Notes under the pieces: model-generated
Told to the model about the DNA's origin: nothing
The model's database searches: none
Seen by the model: the letters and a program-made list of their open reading frames with translations, nothing else
Position numbers and translations under genes: made by a program
In this document: positions 35,618 to 46,354 of the stretch, one piece after another
Position numbering within the stretch: position 1 is the stretch's first letter
How the letters are laid out: every line of letters begins with the position of its first letter
NCBI GenBank assembly: GCA_013397695.1
Contig: VYZI01000040.1
Location: 2,601,658 to 2,665,657, forward strand
DNA length: 64,000 nt
Direction: 5' to 3'
Source of the DNA: Centropus unirufus
Taxonomy: Eukaryota > Chordata > Aves > Cuculiformes > Centropidae

Positions 35618-38600
35618 ATAACATCTCTAAAAATCTTTTCATCACTTTAATGGCTATGTGATCTCTGTGCATTTTTGTGATTGCAGTCAGTAGTTGTAGA
35701 AAGCATTGTGATAACGTCAATAGAAGCATAGTATGGTAATGTAAAATTAATGAGCTAGATGGTAATCTTTTTAGGCAAATTGTGTTCTGTAATACAGCAC
35801 ACCCTCTCAATTAGTTTGTTCTCAGGAGCCAAGGAATCAGTGTATTGTGTGTGAAGTGCACAGTAAAATTGACTGCATTGCTCAGGAAGATCAGTGTAGC
35901 TGATAATCAAAGTGCAATAACCTCATATGGAACGTAATCTTATAATGAAGAGCATTATAGAGGCAATCCATGGTACTATCATGTTTAGGTTTGTTATGTC
36001 CCACAGGTATTTGTTAGGAAAGGGAAGGAGACTTCAGTGACTTTTGTTGTGAAAACCAAAACAAGGAAGCTGGGCTGATGGCTCCTGAAAGCCTGCGCAC
36101 TGCCAAAGCACTGATCGAGTCATTAAAGAAAAGTGTCTAGCAGAGGGTGTGAAGATCTTTTTCATTCTCTCCATGGCAATCACCTTTCAAACCATTAAGG
36201 TTAAAATTCAGACTTTCTTACCTAGTCCAACTGATATGTGAATCACTCCAAAATAAACAGTATGGAGCATAATATCAAGTAGAAAAGGGATGTGATGCAC
36301 AGTTACGGTAACTGATCTCTCACTACATTCTTATCAGTGCAAAAAGGCTGCAGAGAAAAGTTCCTTGGTGAGGGGAACTCTGGGGTTGTGCAACACTGAC
36401 AAGGAGTAAAGTGCACCTTATCTGGTACTTGCCAAACACTAAGAAGTGTTTCTTTCATTTTTACCTCTGTTGTGACTTCTGCCTGTGTATGGTAAGCTCT
36501 GAATGACACGGTCATACATGTACGTTATCAACCAGAGCGACAAGCTGAGGTACAAAACTCACTGCAGTAGCAGTGATACAAAGAATACATTTCATCCTAT
36601 CGTTCACTCAGAGAAATTTCCAGTTTCCTTAATGAGCTCCATGAGAATTTGATTAAAGGTTGTCAGATTGGGTTCATTACTTCTGACCAAGGGAAAGGGA
36701 AGAAATTCATTAATAGAACAATTTCTGAAGGCTAGGATTTAAATCTGGTTTACATCATGAGAGAGATTCATTTGGCCTCAGACTACAGCTCAGACATTAA
36801 TCTACATTACAGTACTGCAGGCAGTAAAAGTAGCAATTTGTGTTTGGGATTAGAAAACTAACAATACAGTCAATTGTGGGTCAAGAAGGAACTAGTACAA
36901 AAACTTTTTAAATTTGAGAAAGTTTTGACCAGGTGTTGATTTCCTGGAGATTTCAACTTAAAATAACTTCTCCAATGTGGAAAGAAGGTGGATTATGTTG
37001 TGTTTTAGTTTGTAAACAAACTTTCAATGTGTCCTGATTAATCTGAATACTTGCAAAAAGACACCAGAATTTACAGAAAGGAGAGATTGAATTTGACTCT
37101 ACAGGAAGATGTTTCTTTTCTATTTCAAATCATGGCATGTTAAGATCTCATTCTTTCTCACACAAGAAACATCTCCACATGGTCAAACTAGTAATCATGG
37201 CAGAACAATGTTAAAGGCATTTCAACCCACATTTTCATCACATGTCCCTAATCTGTTAAAAGAAAAAAGACATGCTCTGTTTGAAAGTTGCCATGGGGGC
37301 CAGAATAATGTTTTGTGTTTCCCCTGGTGTTCTCCAATTTTGTTCTGTTTTCTTTTGCCTCAGATTATTAATTCAAAGCCTTGTCCTTCTACGCTGGAGA
37401 AATACTTCAGAGACATTACTCAGAGAATATGTAATATCGCCCATCCATGAATGTGCTTTCGTTCATTGCAAATAGCTGACATCCCTTTACCTCATGAGTA
37501 ACTCTAGTCTACAGTGTTAATGGTGTCTACGTTAATAAAACTCACTTTATGAAAAAGTCACTGGACTGTGATTTCTTTGATTTATTAACAGTTTTATGGA
37601 GTCTATTTTCATTGAAGTCTTCAGCAGTGGATAAACAAAAGAGGTATTGATTACATGCAGAAAGGTTTCTGACAGCTTCAATTAGAAAAATCCTCATTTG
37701 TTCAAATGGCTGATTGTATTCCTAGAAAATTTCCTACCTCTTTGGGTTTCGTCTGAAAGTTAATTTGTCAGTTGGCATACCACTGGCTCCAAACCTGCTT
37801 TTACTGAAGTAAGCGGGAATTTTGCCACTGCCTTCGACAGGAGCAGGTGCATGCCCCTAATGATGTGTGTAATGCAAATGGTGTACACACAAAAAACTTG
37901 GACACATGAGAAATACTAGGGAAGAGGGAAGATATCTCAGAATCCCAGAGCATGTGAACAATGTGTTGCAGTGACATTTAAGCATTGTCAGGAAATGTGA
38001 AGGGATCAAGCGGAAGAATAGAACTAGACAAGAAGATACAGTCACAACTGGAACAATTCACCTCATGCTTTGGAAAAGTTTATAGAAACCTTGAATAGGG
38101 AGGGAAAGGGCATTGTGATAAATGAGACCGCCTAAACCACACTAGATCAGCTGATATTACAGTCATCTTTGCCAAAAATCCCCAAAGACCTTGAAGCACT
38201 GATGATAGAATTAATCACGAAGAGTATATAGCTTGAGCAATTAGCGTAGGAAGAGCTGAGTTGGCCCCAGTGAAACTTGACCTCCACCCTTCACCCTGTA
38301 TTGAAATCAAGTACGACCCAAACCTTTGCTGAAGTATGAGAAAAAGGGAGTTTTTTTCACTTCATTATTTTTCATTTCATTCACTGTATCCAACATAAAG
38401 TGCTGTGGATAATCTAATACTGGTTATCAACTAAAACAGCACCAGAACAGCAAGACACCATGGCTTTATCAGCTAGTATTGCATCCACAGTAATTAGCCC
38501 TGCTTCTCAGCAGTGAGAAGGGCATGTTAAAGAGGCCAAGTGCAGTGTTGTGCTAATCCTGCAGAAATGAGTCTGTGAACCAAGCAAGGCACTTGCTTTG

Positions 38601-39166
38601 TGCTGATGTGCTCCATGGAGAGGTTTAGATCCTGTGATGTTAATTGAGGTGTCTCCATCGCAGCAAACTCTAGCACACAGCAAGGCTGATGCATCTGTAT
38701 CCTGGGCAATGTATGTGCCAGGATGCTGCAGGAGTTGTGCTCGGAGGAGCTCCATGGTATCTCATGCTCTGGAGGAGGGCAAAGTACAAAGTAGGAAGAG
38801 AAGGACCGTGTGCACCTGCATGCCGCAATCTGACTGGAAATTATGTGTTTCAGCCTTGGGTGAGATACCTTATGCAGAAGACAGGAGAAAAGAGATGAGA
38901 AGGCTGGTGGGTACTCTTTTCCTTCTACATTGGTGCAAAGTTTATTTCCCACTTGGGATGAAAGGACCAGGTTTGTTTTCTCAGAAGGTGCTAACGACCC
39001 ACGTGATGTGTGCAAGAACTACTCATGTCCTGTGTCCTTGACTGCTTGAGGTAAGAGTGGGTGTTTGCACAGCCTGAGCTAAGCTGTGCCTTGTGTGGTA
39101 AAACAGAGGCACTCTGTTGTCTGGGCTGGGAAGGGTTTTTTTCATACAGTGGATGGTGGTTTTGGG

Positions 39167-39195
39167 TTTTTTTTGTTTGTTTGTTTGTTTGTTTT
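39167..39195. repeat. (TTTG)n simple repeat
   Basis: A T8 run passes into about five TTTG units (39167-39195). It resembles the A/T-rich simple repeats that grow from poly-T stretches. No adjoining retroposon was identified. Confidence 0.85.
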
Positions 39196-42100
39196 CTCCG
39201 AATTTGGCTCTGAGTCTGGAAGAAATCCTAGAGGGGCATCTTTGTTGGACATTACTTTTTTCCTACCCACTTTCAGTGTTTGATCTTGGCTACAAACTGA
39301 AGCACACATAATGAGGAAAGGAATATAGGTCGTTTTTTTGTCCTCTTGATTGTCAAAGTTACTTGGGTGAAGGCAGATGTGGGTGCCTTGGGATGCTGTA
39401 GCTATCATGGCAGGAAATTTTTCCAGTCAGATATTCAAATTCAATCTGGTAAATGAATGTAATTTGTTACTAGTTTTATTTTTAGTGATTTCACTTTTCT
39501 GGCTTAAGTATTTAATTCCCTTTCACTGTCACGATTTATTACCAGTTCTGTAGTGAAGTGCTGCCAGTTTCAGTCCTCCAACTCTTTCTTCCTAAACTTA
39601 ATTTTTGTCAATGGAATAGTTTCCTGCAAAACATCTAATTGTTGGCTTATTGGCACATTACATCCAAGTGCTTTTTTAAAACTAAGGCCAGCACTATTTA
39701 AGTGGCTGGTGCCAAGTCCCTTACTTGCTGATGGAATAAATGAAAATTTCAGTTGTTTCAGAGCTGACTGCATTTTGGGACAGTGAAATCTTGAGAACAT
39801 TTAGTTCCTGGTTCCTGGTATTTGTGTTTTTATAGCTCCATCCTTTGACGTTTTTAATACATTTATTGGCACAACTTTCCTGCTGACCGTAAATATTGTT
39901 AGCATTATTTTGCACAAACCCAAGAAACTATAGCCAAGTTGATATTAGAAAGAAACATCCCAAGTGGGGACAGTAAGTTACTTAGGAGTGCTTTTTGAAA
40001 ACCTATACTGAGTCCATCAAGAGACAGGCTAGATTGGAGAAAGGGAAGGCAGTGGCGTATTTTTGCATTTATACCAGAACATTTTGTTCCTAACAAATCC
40101 TTAGAGGAAATCATACTTCGAGCTCTCTAATCAAAATGGCTTGTCCAGGCTTTGGTATCTGGATGGAGAATGAGGCAGATCTGATACGAAAATCCCTGGA
40201 GCTAAGTCCTTTCCCCCATAGCTTTACTAAGCCAGGAGTTCCCCTGATGCACGCAAAAAAAAAAAGGCTACAAAACCAATTACTCCAAACATTTTCATTT
40301 TTCTTGAGAGCAGTGTCTTCCATTGAGTAATACTGAGGCCCTAAGTACTGATAGCAGTATTTTTGTCTTCCTTTGGTTTTCTATCAGCTAGCACATGCTT
40401 CTTTTGGATACATTCTTTGCAAGTAGGAAACACACCACACTGTGATTAAGTGTAAGTTGTGATGAGCATCTTAACTCCAGACACAAAGTTTCCCCGTAAT
40501 AAACAAAAAAGTCATGTGCCTTACACTATACTTTAGGGAAAGGTCCAGCTACTCACCTATGCCTAAAATTAATTGCTCAAACTTGTTATTTAGCCTGAAC
40601 TTTATATTATTCCCTAGTATAAAGAAAACAAATAAAGAATCAAAACACAGATAAAAACATATGGGTTTTACTTTAGCTGTAAGTTATGTCAAAATATAAT
40701 ATTTGATGGGTTATTTTCTCTGTTAATATACAAAATGTTATCTAATTCTTTGATGAAATTTTAAGTATTTATTTTCATTCAGGTTCATTCTCCTACCATC
40801 AAAATACAAACAAAAAGGTTAAGAATCAGAGTTTGACCTCTGTGTTCCTAACTTTTCTTTAAAAGTCCTGATAGAGTTCCCAGGATGATGAGTAATTGGC
40901 TGCCAATAAAGTAACTATTGATCATAATCTTCCAAAATTAATCCTTCATATGTGTGTAAAAACAGAATATGCTCTGAACTGCAGAACAGAATTAATTACC
41001 TTGTTCCCAAGGGAAGAGCAGATAATTACCAAATAACGTTTCTGTCAAAGCTGTAGCTAAGTCCTGAGTGTTACGTGAGGCAAATTGCACACTCCTACCA
41101 AGTGAATAAACTTGTCAGTTCTTTCATACAAATTAAACCTCATAAAATTTCAGTAAAAATTCTACTAGGACTGCCTTAATTTTTAAAATGAATTTGAGTT
41201 TCTTTAAGGGTAACAGAAAAATAGATGTGAAAAAGAGTAAGCTTGTATTCAGAAATCTTGTCCTTTCCTGTGAAATTGATTCGTTTATCACTTATTGGTC
41301 AATATAGTTTTAAAGATTTTTGTTTTCCTGAGATACATACTCATCTTATGTATAGGTGAAATATAAATTTTGGAAAGTGGCATTGTAGTGAAAGGATAAT
41401 TCATGCTTTGCTCTAATTCCCTCCTATCTATTGACATAAATTATAGCTTTGAGAGAAGGAGATGCTTGAAGCTCTCATTATTTTATGTACCAACCTATGC
41501 TTAAAGAACAGGGGAGATTTTGCAGTTAGCATTTTTCAGGACATCCGAACTAGTTTAGTGAAACTTATGCTACTCTCCAGAATTCAGTGAAGATGATTTC
41601 TGCTACTGAAAATATAATGCACTGGGAATCATTTGTGTAAATCCAATTTTCTGTTTTAGAAAGCAGAAATTTCTTTTAAAAGAGGCTGAATTATTTATTG
41701 GAAATAAACTACCCAGCGAATGTAGTGTTTTTGCCTTGTTTGCAAGTTAGGATCTGACTTTGAATTCCATTAATGTATTTGCTATTCAGAAGTCTTCTCC
41801 AATAAAATGAAACATTCTGCTATGCAAACTGCCTTCTGGCTGTTTGTGCTACAGGACCAGTCACCTCCACAATGTATGGCATGGTTACTTCATAACTATA
41901 ATTCACTCCTCACTGACGAGGAGTGTAAATGCACTTCCCAATCCACATACCTCAATGTGTCTAAACTATGGAAAGTCAGGCGCCTTGTCAAGAAAAAGAA
42001 ACTTCACTCAGAACTTCACAGTATGACCTTTCCTTTAAGTACTTTAATGAAAGTGCAATCGCCAACAACGAAAACAGCTGAAGTGGCTTTTGCTTGACAT

Positions 42101-42702
42101 TTGAATGACCACCTCAGGGCCAGGTTATTTTGTCTTGACAAATGCAGACCTCCTCAGCTACACCTTCCCACTGCCTCAGTTGGTGAGGTTTTGTGCTGAA
42201 AATGCATCCAGAAGGAAAGATAAGAGCACCACTGAGACCTTTCCTTTTGCAAGAGAGATGTAATTTCCCTGTCCTTTTCCCTATCCTCTCTACCCTGGGT
42301 CCTGAGCCTCGCCTGCGTCCTGTGCATGCCTCCCTCCATCCTCCCTAGCTTCCAACAACTCTGGCATACACTTGACTCTTCACTGAGATGATTTAACTCA
42401 CAAATTCTATGCAAAACTATTGGCTTTCTTTGGCTTGCCTCATTTTCTGCTTAGTTACTGACTAGCCTCAATGCTAATGAGCCTGTTAATTGCCAGTGCT
42501 GGCACAAGACCCAGAAGAGCATGGCTTCCCCTTTTGGGTAGCGGTGGGCTCCCTAATATGAAAAATTACTTATCATGGGCTTTGTTAAATAGGGAACTTA
42601 AATGTGTATGCAGTGACTGGAGGGACTCTTCCATCCCGCACCTAATGAGGAACATCAAGAAATAAAGGCTTGCCCATGTAATTGGAACATCCTGAAAAAG
42701 AA

Positions 42703-42721
42703 GAATATTAAAATAATATTC
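42703..42721. repeat. perfect AT-rich inverted repeat
   Basis: GAATATTA and TAATATTC form an 8-bp perfect stem around an AAA loop. It is probably a chance cruciform-capable sequence in AT-rich DNA. Confidence 0.6.
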
Positions 42722-45402
42722 ACAGGGAAAAGTGGACATAATCATAAGCAGGCCACATGGAGGAAAGGCTTATTTCCCAGTTTTCAGAGATTCCCTCCTT
42801 CCTGAAATGGAGGACTGTCAGGACTTGGGAGGTTTCCCATTCAAGAGTTATTAAACTGCTAGGAGAAAAACACATGTTGAGGAGAACAACATTGAAGAAT
42901 GAGCAGATCAGAAGGATATTTCCAGAATATCTTTTGCAGGTCTGTGGGAACAAGCTCTGCTTTTGCTCCAACAGAATTTTAAGCTTTGAGGATGTGGCTA
43001 GTCCGGTGCTAAAGCCAAGAAAATACATTCTGCTGTTAAAAACGGGCAGTAGCAGCAGCAGCTGTCTTGGAGCGCAAACAGTGTGAGCTCATATCTGATC
43101 CCAAAAGACTGCAGAAAAGCTCCATGGGGGCAGTAACAGTGTCTCTATGGTGCAGAGACTTAGACCTGAATGTTCTTTCCTGTGCCTGTACTGTGAACTA
43201 CCATGTCGGAAAGGAGAAAAAGGACCTAGGAGATGAAGGTTGGTGCAGTATTTTGAGAGCGTAGATAGGCTGGAGGAATAGAACAGTTTTCTAGTCCTCT
43301 GGACCTGATTCCTACACTAGAATAGCTGTTTTTCTGTACATGCAGCCTTGATGCAGAGGAATGAGAAAGGTCTAGCAGCTGTTCCCATTATGTGGATCAG
43401 AAGCAGGGATGTGCTATTAAAATAATAATGATGGGTTCCAGGATGGGCTATAGGAAGGGAAGGGGATAGCAAATATTTCTCTTTCCCTTTCATTCTTGTC
43501 TTCTGGTTGCAAGACTGAGCAAACGAGAAAAACCCAGCAGAATATGGATGGTTCCCAGGAGAAGAAAGGGCAGGGACTGCAGGACCTTTCTTGAGGCAAT
43601 TTTCACAGTCTGTTCAGGAATCGAACTGCCCCCGGGCAGCTTTGTAGTGAGTTTGTGTCGTGCAGCCAGTCTAAACTGACAGAATATGAGAAAAGAACTG
43701 CTTATAGAAGAGTACACTTTTCCTATGGACAGCTTGGCAGTTATTTCTTCTGAGAGTTAGTAATGGCTTAGTCATGGTATATGGTAGAGTAATACAACCT
43801 AACCTAAGGGTATGGAGTTTTGTACCATCAGACATGTTTTAGACAAAGCTATCTTAGATGGATTTGAGAAGAGAAACATTTAATTGAACAGACATGTCAT
43901 CTGAAATCTACAGCATTGTTTTGATGTTGTAGGATGCAACGTTAAAGTTCTGAGATCACTATCTAGTCCAAGCTCAACCAAAGGTGTATGGGACATTAGT
44001 GCAGCTAGGAAAATTGAAATCATCTTTAGGCTTCAAAAACTACTATTTCAGAATTTTATACATCCCGGATGGATTTGTACATATAGAAGAAGTTCAGTAG
44101 CTTCCTTCTGTTCTCTCCCAGGACATTTGTGTACAGAAGATTACAGTCAATTATCATGTAAGAGAACTTTCTACCCAGGATCTACATGTCAGGAATGTGT
44201 GGACATGAGGATCTTTAAGGCATAAGGAAGGAAATAGTTCCATGTTGAAGGCAAAGACTGGGAAGCAGGCAAATTTGCAAAAATCTTGAATGCAAACCCT
44301 AGGGCATTCTTCTTGGCTGTGTGTGGAGGTTCTAATGGGAAGCATGGCAGAGGAGACGCTGAAGAACATATCATTTTGTGAGGCCCAGTAGACCAGAGGG
44401 TCCAAGCCACTGAGCTTCAAAATGAGGAAAGAAGCTGGTGAACCTGGAGTTTGGCTAAATATAAAGACAATTTCATTCCATGTTCTAGAGCTCTCATCAC
44501 TCTTGCTTTTCCACTGACAGGATCATTGATCTGGGTGATTCACAAAGACTATGCTCATATGTTGAGGACAATTTAGGACTATTACAGCAAGGTGCTCTAA
44601 GTAAACTAACTCCATTTTCCGAAGCCATACCTTTCAGTACCACAGGACTAACAGAGAGAATCAAGATTCCCGTGTATGACTGACAGATATTCCTGCAGTT
44701 GTGTTGTTGGTGAAGGTTGCAGCTTCTCTTGAGGCAAACAGTTGACAGCAGAAGCACATTTTCAGGTTTATTGAGCCTCTCTCTATATAGTTTTCAATTA
44801 TATCTTTAATAGTGGCATCTTACCTTGAGTTTCCAATATAAGACCAACATAATAACAGTTAATTTGTCTTAGAACCACTTTTTTGTTTTGTCTATACTCA
44901 TACAGAATAAGATTTTCATGGACTCAGAGAGAATGAGACTTTTTTTGCAGATATGACCAGAAAGTGTTGTGAAGCTCAGTGAGAATAAACACAATTATTC
45001 GTACATGGATTAAAATGTAATTTGGAAAATCTCTACTTTATTCTTGCATAAATTAATAAAACGAAATTATTGGGGTTTTTTGGCCAGTTTGCAGAAAGGA
45101 AATACGAACATCTCCACCAGATAAAATTTTGGCCATACAGAGGAGAAGATAAATTCCAGGATGGAGTTGGATGCCATTAGCTTCAAGTGATCATTCCTAC
45201 TGTATAAATAATATTATGATAAATTCACTGGGTGTGTTATCTCTAATGAATAATTCAACCAGTTGCATTTGTCTGGCAAGGTTTTGATGGTGGGGTAGGT
45301 CATAAGGGTTGCTTCTATGACAGCTGTTTGAAGCTTCCACTATGTCCAATAGATCCAGTGCCATCCAGCCCCCAAGACAGAGCTGCTGCTGGTCAAGGCT
45401 GA

Positions 45403-45448
45403 GCCAATCTGTGATGGTGGCAGCACCACCAGGATAACATATTTAAGA
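45403..45448 (+). promoter_or_regulatory. LTR promoter: CCAAT box and TATA-like box
   Basis: CCAAT at about 45404-45408 is followed about 31 bases later by CATATTTAAG (45439-45448), a TATA-like element. This spacing and order fit an RNA polymerase II core promoter in the plus direction, as expected for the U3/R border of a retroviral LTR. Whether it is still active cannot be seen. Confidence 0.5.
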
Positions 45449-45619
45449 AGGGCTAAAAAAGCTGGTTTTGAGAAGAGGTAAAAAAGCTGTGCAAGAGCAA
45501 TTTCAGCTGGAGAGAGGAATGATAACACGTAGGATAAAGAACCTTGCAGATTACAAGGTCAGTGAAGGAGGTGGAGGACAAGCCTCAGGCACCAGAGCAG
45601 TATTTCCCCTGCAGGCTGT

Positions 45620-45990
45620 AGTCAGTCAGGCTGTGTCTCTGCAGCCCATGGATGTTACTGGTGGAGCAGATATCCACCTGCAGTCCACGGAGGACTCCAC
45701 ATGGGAGCCAAAATTTGTGCCTGAAGGAGGCTGTGACCCGGTGGGAAGGCAACTTCCTGACAGGATCGATGGACCGGTGGAGAGAGGAGCCCATGCTGGA
45801 ACAGGCTTGCTGGCGGGACTTGTGACTCCACAGAGGACTCACACTGTAATAGTCTGTTCCAGAAGGACTGTATCCCATGGAAGGAACCCATGCTGGAGCA
45901 ATTTGTGAAGAACTACAGCCCACAGGAAGGACTCACGTAGAGAAGGAGGTGGCGGACTGTGTCCCATGGGAGGGACCCCATGCAGGGCAA
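45620..45990 (+). repeat. degenerate tandem repeats inside the LTR
   Basis: Units with the core CCATGCTGGA-GCA recur at 45791, 45888 and, degenerate, 45978, spaced about 97 and 90 bp. Partial units (CAGCCCATGGATG at about 45642, CCACGGAGGACTCCAC at about 45685) suggest an underlying period of about 45 bp. Such arrays are part of this LTR family rather than new to this copy. Confidence 0.55.
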
Positions 45991-46191
45991 GAGTGTGAGG
46001 AGTCCTCTCCGATGCAGGAAGGAGTGGCAGAGACGTGTGAACTGACCACAACCCCAGTTCCCTGTCCCCCTGTGCCTCTCAGGGTGAGGAGGTACAGAAA
46101 ATCAGGAAGAAAATTAAGCCCAGAAAAAAAGGAGGGGAGGGGGAAGGTGTTTTTAAGATTTGGCCTTATTTCTCATTATACAACCCTAACA

Positions 46192-46197
46192 AATAAA
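46192..46197 (+). terminator. poly(A) signal of the LTR
   Basis: AATAAA lies about 240 bp before the right end of the LTR in a TTATTTCTCATTATA context. It is the expected 3'-processing signal if the LTR is in plus orientation, although the distance from the TATA-like box (about 750 bp) implies an unusually long R region. Confidence 0.45.
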
Positions 46198-46275
46198 ATT
46201 GATTTCCCTGAGTCATTGCTTTGGCCCATGATGGTAATTGCTGAGTGATTTCACTGTCCTTATCTTGATCCTATG

Positions 46276-46354
46276 TATGTGAAAATACAACTTTTGTTGT
46301 ATGTTGTGTGTGAAAATACAATATATGTGAAAATATAACTTTTGTTATATTTTC
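46276..46354. repeat. duplicated hairpin unit within the LTR
   Basis: Two units, 46276-46301 and 46324-46349, offset by 48 bp, each read TATGTGAAAATA-YAACTTTTGTT-RTA. A partial copy (TGTGAAAATACA) lies between them. Each can fold as a hairpin with a TTTT loop. The second stem is 11 perfect base pairs (46329-46354); the first is 7 bp (46285-46302). Confidence 0.75.

Larger units (their letters stand above)
35618..45342. other. AT-rich unique noncoding DNA
   Basis: Nearly 10 kb without a supportable exon. A GC-richer piece at 38510-39050 has overlapping open frames on both strands (162 codons minus, 135 codons plus) but no recognisable domain and no splice structure; it may be an unrecognised old repeat. 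A TTTG simple repeat lies at 39167-39195 and a perfect AT-rich inverted repeat at 42703-42721. The frame at 42757-43086 (109 codons) was not recognised either. Confidence 0.5.

Noticed and set aside
42757..43086. 109-codon plus-strand open frame with basic residues
   Set aside because: Considered as a retrocopy or exon, but no motif was recognised and no poly(A) tail or splice boundary is evident.
45468..45908. 146-codon plus-strand frame, and overlapping minus frames, at 45.5-46.2 kb
   Set aside because: All lie inside the LTR and translate its GC-rich internal repeats; LTRs of this kind do not encode protein there.
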